Origin: Lachnospiraceae bacterium
Lineage (GTDB): Bacteria; Bacillota; Clostridia; Lachnospirales; Lachnospiraceae
Reading direction: 5' to 3'
Length of the DNA: 64,000 bases
Assembly: GCA_016281555.1 (NCBI GenBank)
Contig: JAEEIV010000055.1
Span: 1-64,000, forward strand
Under the pieces are notes generated by a model. That model was not told where the DNA came from. It saw nothing but the letters and a program-made list of their open reading frames with translations, and searched no databases. A program made the translations under genes and the position numbers. This document shows positions 54,641-63,695 of this stretch, one piece after another; the stretch's first letter is position 1; the number at the start of each line of letters is the position of its first letter.

Positions 54641-55135
54641 CTACTGTACGCTGACCAGCAGATTGTAGCGTTCGTTCTTCGCCTTTTTGTCCGCCTTGCC
54701 GGCGCCGAAATAATTCACGATGTCGGCAATGACCCTCTTCACGCTGTATTCGTCGTCGCACTCCAGATCCACCGTCCGGAACGCGAGATAATCGTGATTC
54801 TTTTCCACATAGACTTCCAGCCACGCCGCGGGGGCATTGCCCTGCATGACCACGACGTTGTAGACGTTCAATGCCAACGGCTCCCAGTCGGAGAGTTTCG
54901 CGGCCGCCTCCTTCACGATCTCGTCGTCGGCCGGAAGCGGCTTCACGGAATACGTCTTCTCAATGTATTCGCAAAGCTCTTCGGACGTCTTCGGTTCCAG
55001 TTTGAGATCCCGGATCTTTCTCCGTTCCGTGATCCGGTTCCGCTTCGCCTGCTTGCTGTACCGGCCGTCCGCCCCGCCGCCTTTCGACGTGTAGCCGTGG
55101 ACCGTCACCTTCACTTTTTTCCCGAAAAGAGCCAT
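54641..55135 (-). CDS. Hypothetical protein
   Basis: 164-aa ORF in operon orientation with good codon usage; no motif recognised. Confidence 0.65.
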   Translation of the reverse strand: MALFGKKVKVTVHGYTSKGGGADGRYSKQAKRNRITERRKIRDLKLEPKTSEELCEYIEKTYSVKPLPADDEIVKEAAAKLSDWEPLALNVYNVVVMQGNAPAAWLEVYVEKNHDYLAFRTVDLECDDEYSVKRVIADIVNYFGAGKADKKAKNERYNLLVSVQ

Positions 55136-55142
55136 CGTTTCC

Positions 55143-56375
55143 TCACTTTCCGAAATATGCGTCGATGCCGTTCGCCATGCCGAGCGCCATTTTGTCCTGG
55201 TAGTCCGGCGATGCGAGCAGCGTGCATTCTTCCACGTTCGTCATGAAGCCCATCTCAATGATCGTCACGGGGATCGTGCTCCAGTTCGAACCCGTCATGT
55301 CATTGCCGTTTAATACGCCGATGTTCCGGGCGCCGGTCGCCGCCGAAGCGTACTGACCGATCAGTACGGAAAGCCGCTCGCATTCCGCGATCAGCGCGTC
55401 GCTGTGGTACGGATTTCCGGGCTTCGTCGAGTAGGTAAGAATTCCCCGCACCGAATGATCGTCCGATCCGTTGCAATGGATTCTGATGTAAATGCTCGCG
55501 CCCGAGGCGCTCGCTTCCTGCGCCCGTTCTGCGTTCGTCAGCTGACGGTTCGTCAAAAAGACGGTGTATCCGCGCTGCTCCAGGACCGCCTTCGTCTTCA
55601 TGGTCACCTGATAATTGATGTCCCGCTCGAGATAGACCTGCCCGTCCGCCGCAGTGCCCTGCGTGCCCGTGGACAGTTTCCGCTTCGTTTCGGTCGCGCC
55701 CGGTCCGATCGGCTCCACGCCGGGGATCTGACCCTCCGGACGGTGTCCCGCGTCCAGGCAGACGATCTGTCCGTTCCCGGGCCGGTATTCCGCCTTCGTC
55801 ACCGGGACGGGCGGCGCGGTCGGGGCTTCGGTCGCCGGCGGCACGGGTTTTTCGTAGGCGCCGTACGAAACGACCGTATAATGCAGATATGCCGTCGTGT
55901 CGTGGAATTTGATGATGTAAAACGCCTTGTCCGTGCCCGTCACGTCGAAGACGTCGCCTTCCGATGCGGCGCCGATCACTTCGCATTGCAGGTTCGGCTC
56001 CTTCCGGACTCTCGCGGAAGGCACGGTCACCATGACGCGGTATCCTTCCACGTAATCGAGCATTACGGCTTCTTCACTTTCCGTTTCCGGCGGAACCGTC
56101 GTCGGAACGTCTTCGGTTTCTTCTTCCGTGGGCTCCGTCGCTGCCGTTTCGTCGGCCGGAGCGTATTCTGACGTCTCCGGTTCGGATTCCGATTCCACTT
56201 CGGTCTCCGTCACTTCCGTCGCAGGAGCCGTAGTCACCTCGTCCGATGCTTCCGTTTCCCGCGTGCCCGGGCTTTTTTCCTCGATCCCGCAGCCGGAAAT
56301 CAACGCAAAAAGCAGCACTGACCCCAAGATCAATGCTGCAAATCTAAAGATTTTACTCTTCGTTCTCATGCTCAT
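55143..56375 (-). CDS. N-acetylmuramoyl-L-alanine amidase (Amidase_3) with SH3-like domain, lipoprotein
   Basis: Lipobox LFALISGCGIEE; SH3b-like VPSARVRKEPNLQCEVIG; IVCLDAGHRPEG...IYIRIHCNGSDDHSVRG...VTIIEMGFMTNVEECTLL. Confidence 0.9.
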   Translation of the reverse strand: MSMRTKSKIFRFAALILGSVLLFALISGCGIEEKSPGTRETEASDEVTTAPATEVTETEVESESEPETSEYAPADETAATEPTEEETEDVPTTVPPETESEEAVMLDYVEGYRVMVTVPSARVRKEPNLQCEVIGAASEGDVFDVTGTDKAFYIIKFHDTTAYLHYTVVSYGAYEKPVPPATEAPTAPPVPVTKAEYRPGNGQIVCLDAGHRPEGQIPGVEPIGPGATETKRKLSTGTQGTAADGQVYLERDINYQVTMKTKAVLEQRGYTVFLTNRQLTNAERAQEASASGASIYIRIHCNGSDDHSVRGILTYSTKPGNPYHSDALIAECERLSVLIGQYASAATGARNIGVLNGNDMTGSNWSTIPVTIIEMGFMTNVEECTLLASPDYQDKMALGMANGIDAYFGK

Positions 56376-56424
56376 GGTTTTTCTGCCTTTTCGAAAAAGA
56401 TACAAACTCCCCAATCTAATTCGG

Positions 56425-56453
56425 AGTATAGCAAAAAAACCGCGGAGATTCAA
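56425..56453 (-). promoter_or_regulatory. Sigma70-type promoter of amidase
   Basis: Minus strand TTGAAT-17 bp-TATACT. Confidence 0.65.
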
Positions 56454-56487
56454 GTAATAATCTGCTTCCGGGACAATTCTCCCCCGC

Positions 56488-58083
56488 TTACTTTTTCTTC
56501 TTTTTTCCCTTCACCGTCCGGATCAAAAACACCGTTCCGATCACAGCCCATGCGGCCAGGATCGCTGCAATGAGCCAGACCGCCGTGCCCGGCAATGCCC
56601 CGAAGGTCTTCTTTCCCGTCGATGCGCCCGTCTGGAGCTGATCCAGCCGGTACAGGGACGTCATGTCGCTGTAGAGTTTCTCGATATAGGCGTCGTCCAC
56701 GGTCTGCTTCCGCCGGATGGCTTTCGTGACGTTGTCAATGAGATCGCCTGCGGCGTTCCGAAGCGCCGCCGAGCCGTTGAAGACCGGCGTCACGAAGGTG
56801 TTCTCCGCATTCTTCAGAAGGATCTTCGCCGCCCGGATCTTCACGGAATAATAGGTGTCATTGTCCTCGCCTTCCCGGGAAAGGTAGTCGAGATAGGCGG
56901 GATCCTGCTGTGCCTTCAGCGTGACCGGCACGTAGCCTTCCGTATGCGAGTAATTCGCCTGCACCTCGTTCGTCAGAAGGAACTGGGTGAAGAGCCAGGA
57001 CGCCAGCACTTCCTCGGGATCATCCTTGTTGAAAAGACAGACGGACGGGCCCTGGGAGATCATCTTCGGATGCTCCGTGTCAAACTGCGGGATCTCCATG
57101 ACCGCGCAGGTAAACGGCCGGATGTCGTTGTCGTGAATGTCGGAAAGCGGCGCGTCGGAGCCCATCCAGGTAGAGCCGGCGGTCGAGTCGATCGCGAAGA
57201 CGCATTGGCCCGCGTTCAGGAAATTGGCGGGATAACTCGAGATCTTGAAGGTCGAGAACGCGCCCTTTTTCGCGTGTTCGGCGATATTGAACAAAAGCTC
57301 GGTCGTCACGTCGTTGAAGATCTCGATCTCGCCCGCGTCCGTCGAATACCCCGCGCCCTTCTGCTTCAGCATCTGAATCATCATATTGTCCGTGGACTTG
57401 TAGATGAAGGGGAGCAGGACCTTCTGCCCGTTCAGTTTGAATGTGCCGTCCTCGTTCTTCGCGGTCGCCGCATCCGAAACCTCCCAGATGAAGTCCCAGG
57501 TCAGTTTTTCCGGCAATTCGTATCCGAGCGCCTTCACGAAATCGACGTTCACGTAGCAGGCTTCCGTCGAGCGCATGAACGGCAGCGCGTAATAGGCGCC
57601 GTTCACCCGGCACTCTTCCAGAAACTCCGGAACGATCTCCTCTTTTTTCGGAGCGTCAAACTTCACTTCGCTGCCGCCGAGTCCGTATTTCTCATCCGTC
57701 ATCAGGCCTTCCAGCGGCACGACGACGTTCTCACCGGTGAGGTACGTCGCGATGTGGTCCGGATAGGACACGCAGACGTTCGGCGTGGTCTTCGTCGGGA
57801 TGTTCGTGATGACGTCCTGGTAGATCGTCGCGTAATCCGTATACAGGCGAATGTTCACGTGAATGTTCGGATAGATCGTCTCGAAATCCCGGATGGCCTT
57901 CTTGTAGATCTCCACCTGGACCTTGTTCGTGTCGTTCTTCGCCCAGAACGTGATCTCGTACTGCCGGTCCGCATCCAGTCCGTCGGCGATCCGGAATTCG
58001 TCCGTGACCGCCCGGCCGTGACAGGCGCTCAGAATGAGGAGCAGAAAGAGCGGCAAAAAGAGCGCAAAAACGCGTTTTTTCAT
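56488..58083 (-). CDS. ABC transporter extracellular solute-binding protein (sugar type) with C-terminal TM
   Basis: Start MKKRVFALFLPLFLLLILSACHG; YEITFWAKNDTNKVQVEIYKKAIRDFETIYPNIHVNIR; C-term TM and KGKKKKK. Confidence 0.9.
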   Translation of the reverse strand: MKKRVFALFLPLFLLLILSACHGRAVTDEFRIADGLDADRQYEITFWAKNDTNKVQVEIYKKAIRDFETIYPNIHVNIRLYTDYATIYQDVITNIPTKTTPNVCVSYPDHIATYLTGENVVVPLEGLMTDEKYGLGGSEVKFDAPKKEEIVPEFLEECRVNGAYYALPFMRSTEACYVNVDFVKALGYELPEKLTWDFIWEVSDAATAKNEDGTFKLNGQKVLLPFIYKSTDNMMIQMLKQKGAGYSTDAGEIEIFNDVTTELLFNIAEHAKKGAFSTFKISSYPANFLNAGQCVFAIDSTAGSTWMGSDAPLSDIHDNDIRPFTCAVMEIPQFDTEHPKMISQGPSVCLFNKDDPEEVLASWLFTQFLLTNEVQANYSHTEGYVPVTLKAQQDPAYLDYLSREGEDNDTYYSVKIRAAKILLKNAENTFVTPVFNGSAALRNAAGDLIDNVTKAIRRKQTVDDAYIEKLYSDMTSLYRLDQLQTGASTGKKTFGALPGTAVWLIAAILAAWAVIGTVFLIRTVKGKKKKK

Positions 58084-58952
58084 CCCTTTGTCCCTCCTCT
58101 CGACACGCCGGCCATGATCTTCTTGTGGAAGATCAGGAAAATGATGATGAGCGGCAATGAGATCACGACGACCGCCGCCATCATTGCCGGGACGTTCTCC
58201 CGTCCGAAGCCGTTTTCTCGGATCTCCTGGATGCCGTTCGAGACGAGATAGTACATTTCGTCGTCGGTGATGAGTCTCGGCCAGACGTAGGAGTTCCAGC
58301 ATTCGATGACTTTCAGGATGATGATCGTGACGATGGTCGGCCGGGAGATCGGCAGCATCACGCGAAGCAGGTACTTGAAGTCGCTCGTGCCGTCCACCTT
58401 GGCCGCCTTGTAAAGTTCGTTCGGGATCTGCTCGAAGTTCTCCTTCAAAAGATAAATGTAGAAGACCGACGTCACGGACGGCAGGATGAGGCCGAGGTAC
58501 GTGTTCCGCATGCCGAGGTTCGTGATCGTCTGGAAATTCGTGATGATGACGAGTTCGTTCGGGATCATCATGAGCGAAAGGAACAGCGTGAATACGAGGT
58601 TCTTTCCGCGGAATTCCAGACGCGAGAACGCGAAGGCGGCCGGGATGATGACGATCATCATGAGCCCGGTCGTCGCGAGCGTGAAGATGATCGTGTTCAG
58701 GAAATACCTGGCAAGCGGCACGGCCGTGAATGCCGAGCGGTAGTTCTCCAACGTCGGCGCGGGCGTATAGAATTTCGGAATGTATTCCGCATTGTACGAC
58801 CCGTAGGATTTCACCGAGGTGAGGATCATCCAGTAAAACGGGAAAAGCACCATGAGAGCCCAGAGCGTCAAGAGGAAGTAGGTCACGGTCCGGGAGACGA
58901 TCTTCCGGCGGACCGCGCGCTTTTCGATTTTGTCAAATCGATTCTGATTCAT
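58080..58952 (-). CDS. Carbohydrate ABC transporter permease (MalG-like)
   Basis: LFPFYWMILTSVK...EAAKVDG-type EQIPNELYKAAKVDGTSDFKYLLRVMLPISRPTI EAA loop. Confidence 0.94.
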   Translation of the reverse strand: MNQNRFDKIEKRAVRRKIVSRTVTYFLLTLWALMVLFPFYWMILTSVKSYGSYNAEYIPKFYTPAPTLENYRSAFTAVPLARYFLNTIIFTLATTGLMMIVIIPAAFAFSRLEFRGKNLVFTLFLSLMMIPNELVIITNFQTITNLGMRNTYLGLILPSVTSVFYIYLLKENFEQIPNELYKAAKVDGTSDFKYLLRVMLPISRPTIVTIIILKVIECWNSYVWPRLITDDEMYYLVSNGIQEIRENGFGRENVPAMMAAVVVISLPLIIIFLIFHKKIMAGVSRGGTKG

Positions 58953-58962
58953 GCATCCCTCC

Positions 58963-59853
58963 TTACGATCTCAAGCTTTTCCGGCTGATCATGAGATTGA
59001 TCACCGTGATCGTCAGCACGATCGAAAACAGGATGATCGCCGCTGCCGAGGCGTACGACGGATAGCCGCCGCTGTTCCCGTAAAGCATGTCGTAAATGTA
59101 GCCGACGATCGTGTTCATCCCCGCTGCGTTCAGGTTCGTCCCGAACAACGCGACCGCGTCGCTGTAGGCCTTGAACGCGCCGATGAAACCGGTGATCACG
59201 AGATAAAAGATCATCGGAGATATCATCGGCAACGTGATCTTAAAGAAGATCCGGCTCTTCGAAGTGCCGTCCACCCGCGCCGCCTTATAGTATTCCTCGT
59301 TCACGGACGCGAGCGCGCTCGTTAGGATCAGGATCTTGAACGGCATCACGATCCAGATCGTATAAAACGAAAGCACGAACATCTTCGCCCAGTACGGACC
59401 TTCGATGAAATCGACCGATTTCCCGCCGAAGGTCTGGATGAGCAGATTGATCATGCCGTCCGTGTAGTCCGTCTTCTTGAACAGGATCATGAAGACGAGG
59501 CCGACCGCCAGCGTGTTCGTCACATACGGCAGAAAATACACGGTCTGGAACAGGTTCCGAAGCGGCTTGATCGAACTTAGGCCGAGGGCAATGAGCAATG
59601 AGATCCCGGTCGAAAGCGGCACCGTGATGATGACGAGAATGAACGTATTCTTCACGGCCTGCAAAAAGTACGGATCATGCAGCACGTAGCGGTAATTGTA
59701 CGCGCCGACGCCGAACGAGGTCTGCGCGGCCGAATTGTAGCCTTCCTCAAACGAATAGACGAACACGTCGATGAGCGGATATACCATGAATGCGCCGAGG
59801 AAGAGGATCGCCGGCAGGAGGTAGAGCCATGCTTTCAGATTGTTTTTCTTCAT
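58963..59853 (-). CDS. Sugar ABC transporter permease (MalF-like)
   Basis: Start MKKNNLKAWLYLLP after GGAGGGTGAGG; EEYYKAARVDGTSKSRIFFKITLPMISPMI EAA loop. Confidence 0.93.
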   Translation of the reverse strand: MKKNNLKAWLYLLPAILFLGAFMVYPLIDVFVYSFEEGYNSAAQTSFGVGAYNYRYVLHDPYFLQAVKNTFILVIITVPLSTGISLLIALGLSSIKPLRNLFQTVYFLPYVTNTLAVGLVFMILFKKTDYTDGMINLLIQTFGGKSVDFIEGPYWAKMFVLSFYTIWIVMPFKILILTSALASVNEEYYKAARVDGTSKSRIFFKITLPMISPMIFYLVITGFIGAFKAYSDAVALFGTNLNAAGMNTIVGYIYDMLYGNSGGYPSYASAAAIILFSIVLTITVINLMISRKSLRS

Positions 59854-59857
59854 ATCC

Positions 59858-60955
59858 TCACCCTCCAAACGGGATCCGTTCTTCGGTTTCGATATCGAAA
59901 AGATAGGTCCGGAACGGCTTGATGTCGAACTTCACCGTCTCCTTCGTCCGGTCCACTTCGTTCTCGGAACTGATGATGGCGCGGACCGTCGGCTTTTCCG
60001 CCGCGGGATGCGCGGCAATGACGCTCGTATCCCGCCCCATTTCTTCCACGCGTTTCAGGTCCATCGTGAACCGCCCGGTCTCGGAAAGAATGAAGCCCTC
60101 CGGCCGGATGCCGACGTACACTTCCCGGTCTTCGACTCCCGGAACGTCCAAAACGGACTCTTCCCCGAGGAAGAGCTGCCCGTTCCGCACGGTCCCGCGA
60201 AACACGTTGATCTCCGGAGTTCCGAGGAACTTTGCGACGAACAGATTGACCGGATCAGTGTAAACTTTCTGCGGCTCGTCGACCTGCTGGATCACGCCTT
60301 CCTTCATCACGATGATGAGGTCGGAAATGCTCATGGCCTCTTCCTGGTCGTGGGTGACGAACACCGTCGTGATGCCGGTCTCCCGCTGGATCCGCCGGAG
60401 TTCCTCCCGCGTCTGCAGACGGAGTCTGGCGTCCAGATTCGACAGCGGTTCATCGAGGAGCAGGATCTTCGGCTGTTTCACGAGTGCTCTCGCGATCGCG
60501 ACCCTCTGCTGCTGTCCGCCCGACATTTCGCTCGGCTTCCGGTCCATCAGCTGATCGATCTGCACGAGTCTCGCGGCCTCTTCGACGCGCCGCTCGACCT
60601 CTTCCTTCGGGAGTTTCTGATCCCCCTTCAGATTTCCGAGCGGGAAGGCAATGTTCTGCCGTACCGTGAGGTGCGGATACAGCGCATAGTTCTGGAACAC
60701 GAGTCCGACCCCGCGGTGTTCCGCCGGCAGTTTCGTCACGTCGTCTTCCTCGAAGAACACCTGTCCTTCGGTCGGGATCTCCAGCCCGGAGATCAGATTC
60801 AGCGCCGTGCTCTTGCCGCAGCCCGAGGGACCGAGCAGACCGATCAGTTTTCCATCCGGCAATTCGATGTTGAAATGATTGACCGCGATCACGTCCGGCT
60901 GACCTTTGGTCCGGTTGGCAAACCGCTTCGTCAGCTCCTTCAGTACGACTTTCAT
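59858..60955 (-). CDS. Carbohydrate ABC transporter ATP-binding protein (MsmK/UgpC type)
   Basis: LLGPSGCGKSTALNLISG; EMSGGQQQRVAIARALVKQPKILLLDEPLSNLDARLR; C-terminal TOBE-like. Confidence 0.95.
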   Translation of the reverse strand: MKVVLKELTKRFANRTKGQPDVIAVNHFNIELPDGKLIGLLGPSGCGKSTALNLISGLEIPTEGQVFFEEDDVTKLPAEHRGVGLVFQNYALYPHLTVRQNIAFPLGNLKGDQKLPKEEVERRVEEAARLVQIDQLMDRKPSEMSGGQQQRVAIARALVKQPKILLLDEPLSNLDARLRLQTREELRRIQRETGITTVFVTHDQEEAMSISDLIIVMKEGVIQQVDEPQKVYTDPVNLFVAKFLGTPEINVFRGTVRNGQLFLGEESVLDVPGVEDREVYVGIRPEGFILSETGRFTMDLKRVEEMGRDTSVIAAHPAAEKPTVRAIISSENEVDRTKETVKFDIKPFRTYLFDIETEERIPFGG

Positions 60956-60974
60956 AGGCTCATTGCCTCCTGAT

Positions 60975-61982
60975 TCATTCCGCTTTCTTTCCGGTGTACC
61001 CTGCGATCAGGGCATCCATCTTCGCGTTCCATTCCTCGTCCAGCGTTTCTCTCGCATTCGGATCCTCGTCGAACCAAGCAACGATCCGCTTCGCGCCTTC
61101 CTCGAACGGGATCTTGCAGACGAAATCGGGCACGAATTTCTTGATCTTGGAATTGTCGAACACCGCGCTCACCGCGTGGTCGCCGAGCAGGCTTTCGCGG
61201 AGACCCGGATCGAAATCACCGATGTAATCCGACGCGATGTGGATGAGATTCGCGTCCACTCCCGCCGCGTGCGCGAGGTACGTATAGATCCGGTTCCAGT
61301 CGAGCACTTCGTCGCTCGTGATGTGGAAGGCTTCGCCGATCGTCGCCGGATTTCCGAAGAGTCCGGAGATGCCGCGCCCGAAATCGGTATTGTGCGTGAT
61401 GGTCCAGAGGGAAGTGCCGTCCCCGTGCACGACGACGGGCTTGCCCTTCCGCATCCGCCAGATGATCGAATACGGGTCTTTCCGGCTGTTCATTGCCATC
61501 AGCGGATTGAAATCCGAATAGGTCAGCGACGGCCGGACGATGACTCCCGGAAAGCCTTTTTCAATGTATTTCCGGAGCGTCATCTCACTCGCCACCTTGT
61601 TTCTCGCATATTTGCTGTGGAGATTTCCGAGCGGCATGTCTTCCGTGATGACGTAATTCGACAGCGGTTTCCGGTACACCGTTCCGGAGGAGATCAGAAT
61701 GTACTGATCCGTGACGCCGTCGAAAATGCGGACGGCCTTTTCCATGTCCGCCACGCCCTGGATCCTGAAGTCCACGACCGTATCGAAATGGTAACCCTGC
61801 AATGCGGCTTTGACCGCCGCCTCATCGTTGTAATCGGCAATGAGCGAATGCGCTTCCGGGCGCATTCTCGCCTTACTGTTTCCGCGGTTCAGAACGTAGA
61901 GCTCGTAGCCCCGCTCTTCCACGATGACCTTCTGCACGCCCGTCGAGATCGTGCCTGTTCCGCCTACCAGAAGTACCTTCAT
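60975..61982 (-). CDS. NAD-dependent epimerase/dehydratase family protein
   Basis: MKVLLVGGTGTISTGVQKVIVEERGYELYVLNRG; VIVRPSLTY. Confidence 0.9.
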   Translation of the reverse strand: MKVLLVGGTGTISTGVQKVIVEERGYELYVLNRGNSKARMRPEAHSLIADYNDEAAVKAALQGYHFDTVVDFRIQGVADMEKAVRIFDGVTDQYILISSGTVYRKPLSNYVITEDMPLGNLHSKYARNKVASEMTLRKYIEKGFPGVIVRPSLTYSDFNPLMAMNSRKDPYSIIWRMRKGKPVVVHGDGTSLWTITHNTDFGRGISGLFGNPATIGEAFHITSDEVLDWNRIYTYLAHAAGVDANLIHIASDYIGDFDPGLRESLLGDHAVSAVFDNSKIKKFVPDFVCKIPFEEGAKRIVAWFDEDPNARETLDEEWNAKMDALIAGYTGKKAE

Positions 61983-62003
61983 GATTTCCTCCTTGCCGTC
62001 CGG

Positions 62004-63032
62004 TCACCCGGCCACGTTTATGATGATTTCCATGCCCTCGCCGGATTTCATGAGTTCAATGCCCTTCGCGAGGTCCTTTAACTCCAGCCGGTGCGTGATG
62101 ATCGGGTCGAATTCAATGGCGCCCGTCTCAATGACCGTCACCGCCTTCGGCATCGTATCGTTGATGATGAACGAACCTTTGATCGTCAGTTCCTTGCCCT
62201 GGATCGGGCCGAGGTTCGGGAGTTCTCCGTTTTCCGGAAGACGGCTCGTCGCGAACGAGAGGATCGTGCCCCGGTATTCAGCGACGTCCACTGCGACCGG
62301 CAGCTGCCGTCCGGCGGCGTCGATGCAGAAATTCGCCCTTCTGCCCCAGAGTTTCACGAGCTGCTCTTTTAAGTCAGCCGCAGGTTTGAACACGGGGAAG
62401 CCGAGTTTCTCGGCGATCCGGATCCGGCCGTCCTTCGGTTCGACGCAGGCCACCCGCGCGCCGCATTTTCTCGCCAGCTGGGCGAACATGAGGCCGATCG
62501 GACCGCAGCCGAAAACGACGCAGGTCTCTCCGGGATGGATGTCCAGTCTCGAGAAGCCGTTCTCCGCGCAGGACAACGGTTCCGCGAAGACCGCGTGCTC
62601 GAGCGGCACGTCCTTCGAGATCGGAAACGCCAGGAATTCCTGTGTTTTAATGTATTCGGCAAACCCGCCCGGCACCGTGATGCCCATAAGGCGCATGTTT
62701 TCGCAATGATTCCGGTACCCCGCGCGGCAGGTCGGACAGACGTTGCAGTACGAGTTCGGATTCACGACGATCCGGTCGCCGACCTTCAGGTTCTGCACGG
62801 CCGGTCCGGTTTCCGTGATCTCGGCGACGATCTCGTGTCCTAAGATCCGGCCCACCATGTCGCCGTAGGAAGAACCCGGTTTCGTGCTTAACCCTACGTC
62901 CGTGCCGCAAATGCTTGCAATGAGCACCTTCGCAATGACGTCGTCCGGCGCTTCGATCATCGGCTTCGGAACGTCTTCGATCTCAAATCTCGGCGAATAG
63001 TCCCTAAGGACCGCCGCTTTCATCATCTCCAT
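62004..63032 (-). CDS. Zinc-dependent alcohol/polyol dehydrogenase (MDR superfamily)
   Basis: ICGTDVGLS, GHEIVAEITETGPAVQNLKVGDRIVVNP, CNVCPTCRAGYRNHCENMRLMG zinc Cys set. Confidence 0.92.
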   Translation of the reverse strand: MEMMKAAVLRDYSPRFEIEDVPKPMIEAPDDVIAKVLIASICGTDVGLSTKPGSSYGDMVGRILGHEIVAEITETGPAVQNLKVGDRIVVNPNSYCNVCPTCRAGYRNHCENMRLMGITVPGGFAEYIKTQEFLAFPISKDVPLEHAVFAEPLSCAENGFSRLDIHPGETCVVFGCGPIGLMFAQLARKCGARVACVEPKDGRIRIAEKLGFPVFKPAADLKEQLVKLWGRRANFCIDAAGRQLPVAVDVAEYRGTILSFATSRLPENGELPNLGPIQGKELTIKGSFIINDTMPKAVTVIETGAIEFDPIITHRLELKDLAKGIELMKSGEGMEIIINVAG

Positions 63033-63060
63033 GGCTGGTTCCTCCTTTTTTCCTACTTCT

Positions 63061-63088
63061 ATGATAGCATAACTCGAAGGAAAAACAA
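63061..63088 (-). promoter_or_regulatory. Sigma70-type promoter of the MDR dehydrogenase
   Basis: Minus strand TTGTTT-16 bp-TATCAT. Confidence 0.45.
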
Positions 63089-63091
63089 GAG

Positions 63092-63129
63092 AAAAAGCAG
63101 GAACTGAACGAATTCAGTCCCTGCTTTTT
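63092..63129 (-). terminator. Rho-independent terminator of 63167..63556
   Basis: AAAAAGCAG..ACTGAA-CGAA..TTCAGT..CTGCTTTTT with poly-T on the minus strand. Confidence 0.85.
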
Positions 63130-63166
63130 CATGACCGGGCCGGACACGGCCCGAGCAAGTCATACC

Positions 63167-63556
63167 TTATTTCAGGATCTTGAACTTTCCGATGAACGGA
63201 GCTTCCTTCGCCTTGCCCTGCGCAGTCGTGATGATGAGGTACAGCGCGAGCGCGAAAACGGCGATGTCCGCCAGCCAGAAGATCAGCGAAAGGATCCAGC
63301 CGAGGACCGGGATCCAGCCGAGCGCTGCGGATACGATCGCGGCAATGATGCTGATGGCCGTCTCGATGATGGCGAGCACCAGACCCTGATTCGCATGGAA
63401 CCGGGCAAACTTGGACTGCGGCGCCGCGAAGATGGTCACGAGCACGAGCCACCAAAGGTACGCCAGAATGCCCATTCCCTTGTTTTTCTCAATGTCTTCC
63501 TTCTCGAATTCTTCCGTACGATCGACGAATCCGAATTTCTTTTCGTCCATGATCAC
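63167..63556 (-). CDS. Small integral membrane protein (DUF4870/TM import component-like)
   Basis: KNKGMGILAYLWWLVLVTIFAAPQSKFARFHANQGLVLAIIETAISIIAAIVSAALGWIPVLGWILSLIFWL. Confidence 0.8.
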   Translation of the reverse strand: MIMDEKKFGFVDRTEEFEKEDIEKNKGMGILAYLWWLVLVTIFAAPQSKFARFHANQGLVLAIIETAISIIAAIVSAALGWIPVLGWILSLIFWLADIAVFALALYLIITTAQGKAKEAPFIGKFKILK

Positions 63557-63645
63557 TCCTCCTTTAATTCGATCATTTTCGGCGACGGCATTCCTGTCCG
63601 AATGCAGTCAACCGGCATTCTGCCACAAATTCCTGTGCCAAGGCT

Positions 63646-63674
63646 AGTATATCACAGGTTTTTTACGCTTTCAA
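63646..63674 (-). promoter_or_regulatory. Sigma70-type promoter of 63167..63556
   Basis: Minus strand TTGAAA-17 bp-TATACT. Confidence 0.7.
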
Positions 63675-63695
63675 TCCGTTTTTTACGTAAACCGG

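Noticed and set aside
54621-54824. N-terminal extension of MgtE
   Set aside because: Overlaps the upstream gene (54641..55135) with low-quality sequence; MEEKERLKEP start has a good RBS.
56944-58251. 435-aa plus-strand ORF (and similar ones at 59840..60973, 40086..41348, 31819..33000, 60906..62081)
   Set aside because: Shadow ORFs opposite clear ABC transporter, GT2, RlmD and dehydrogenase genes.
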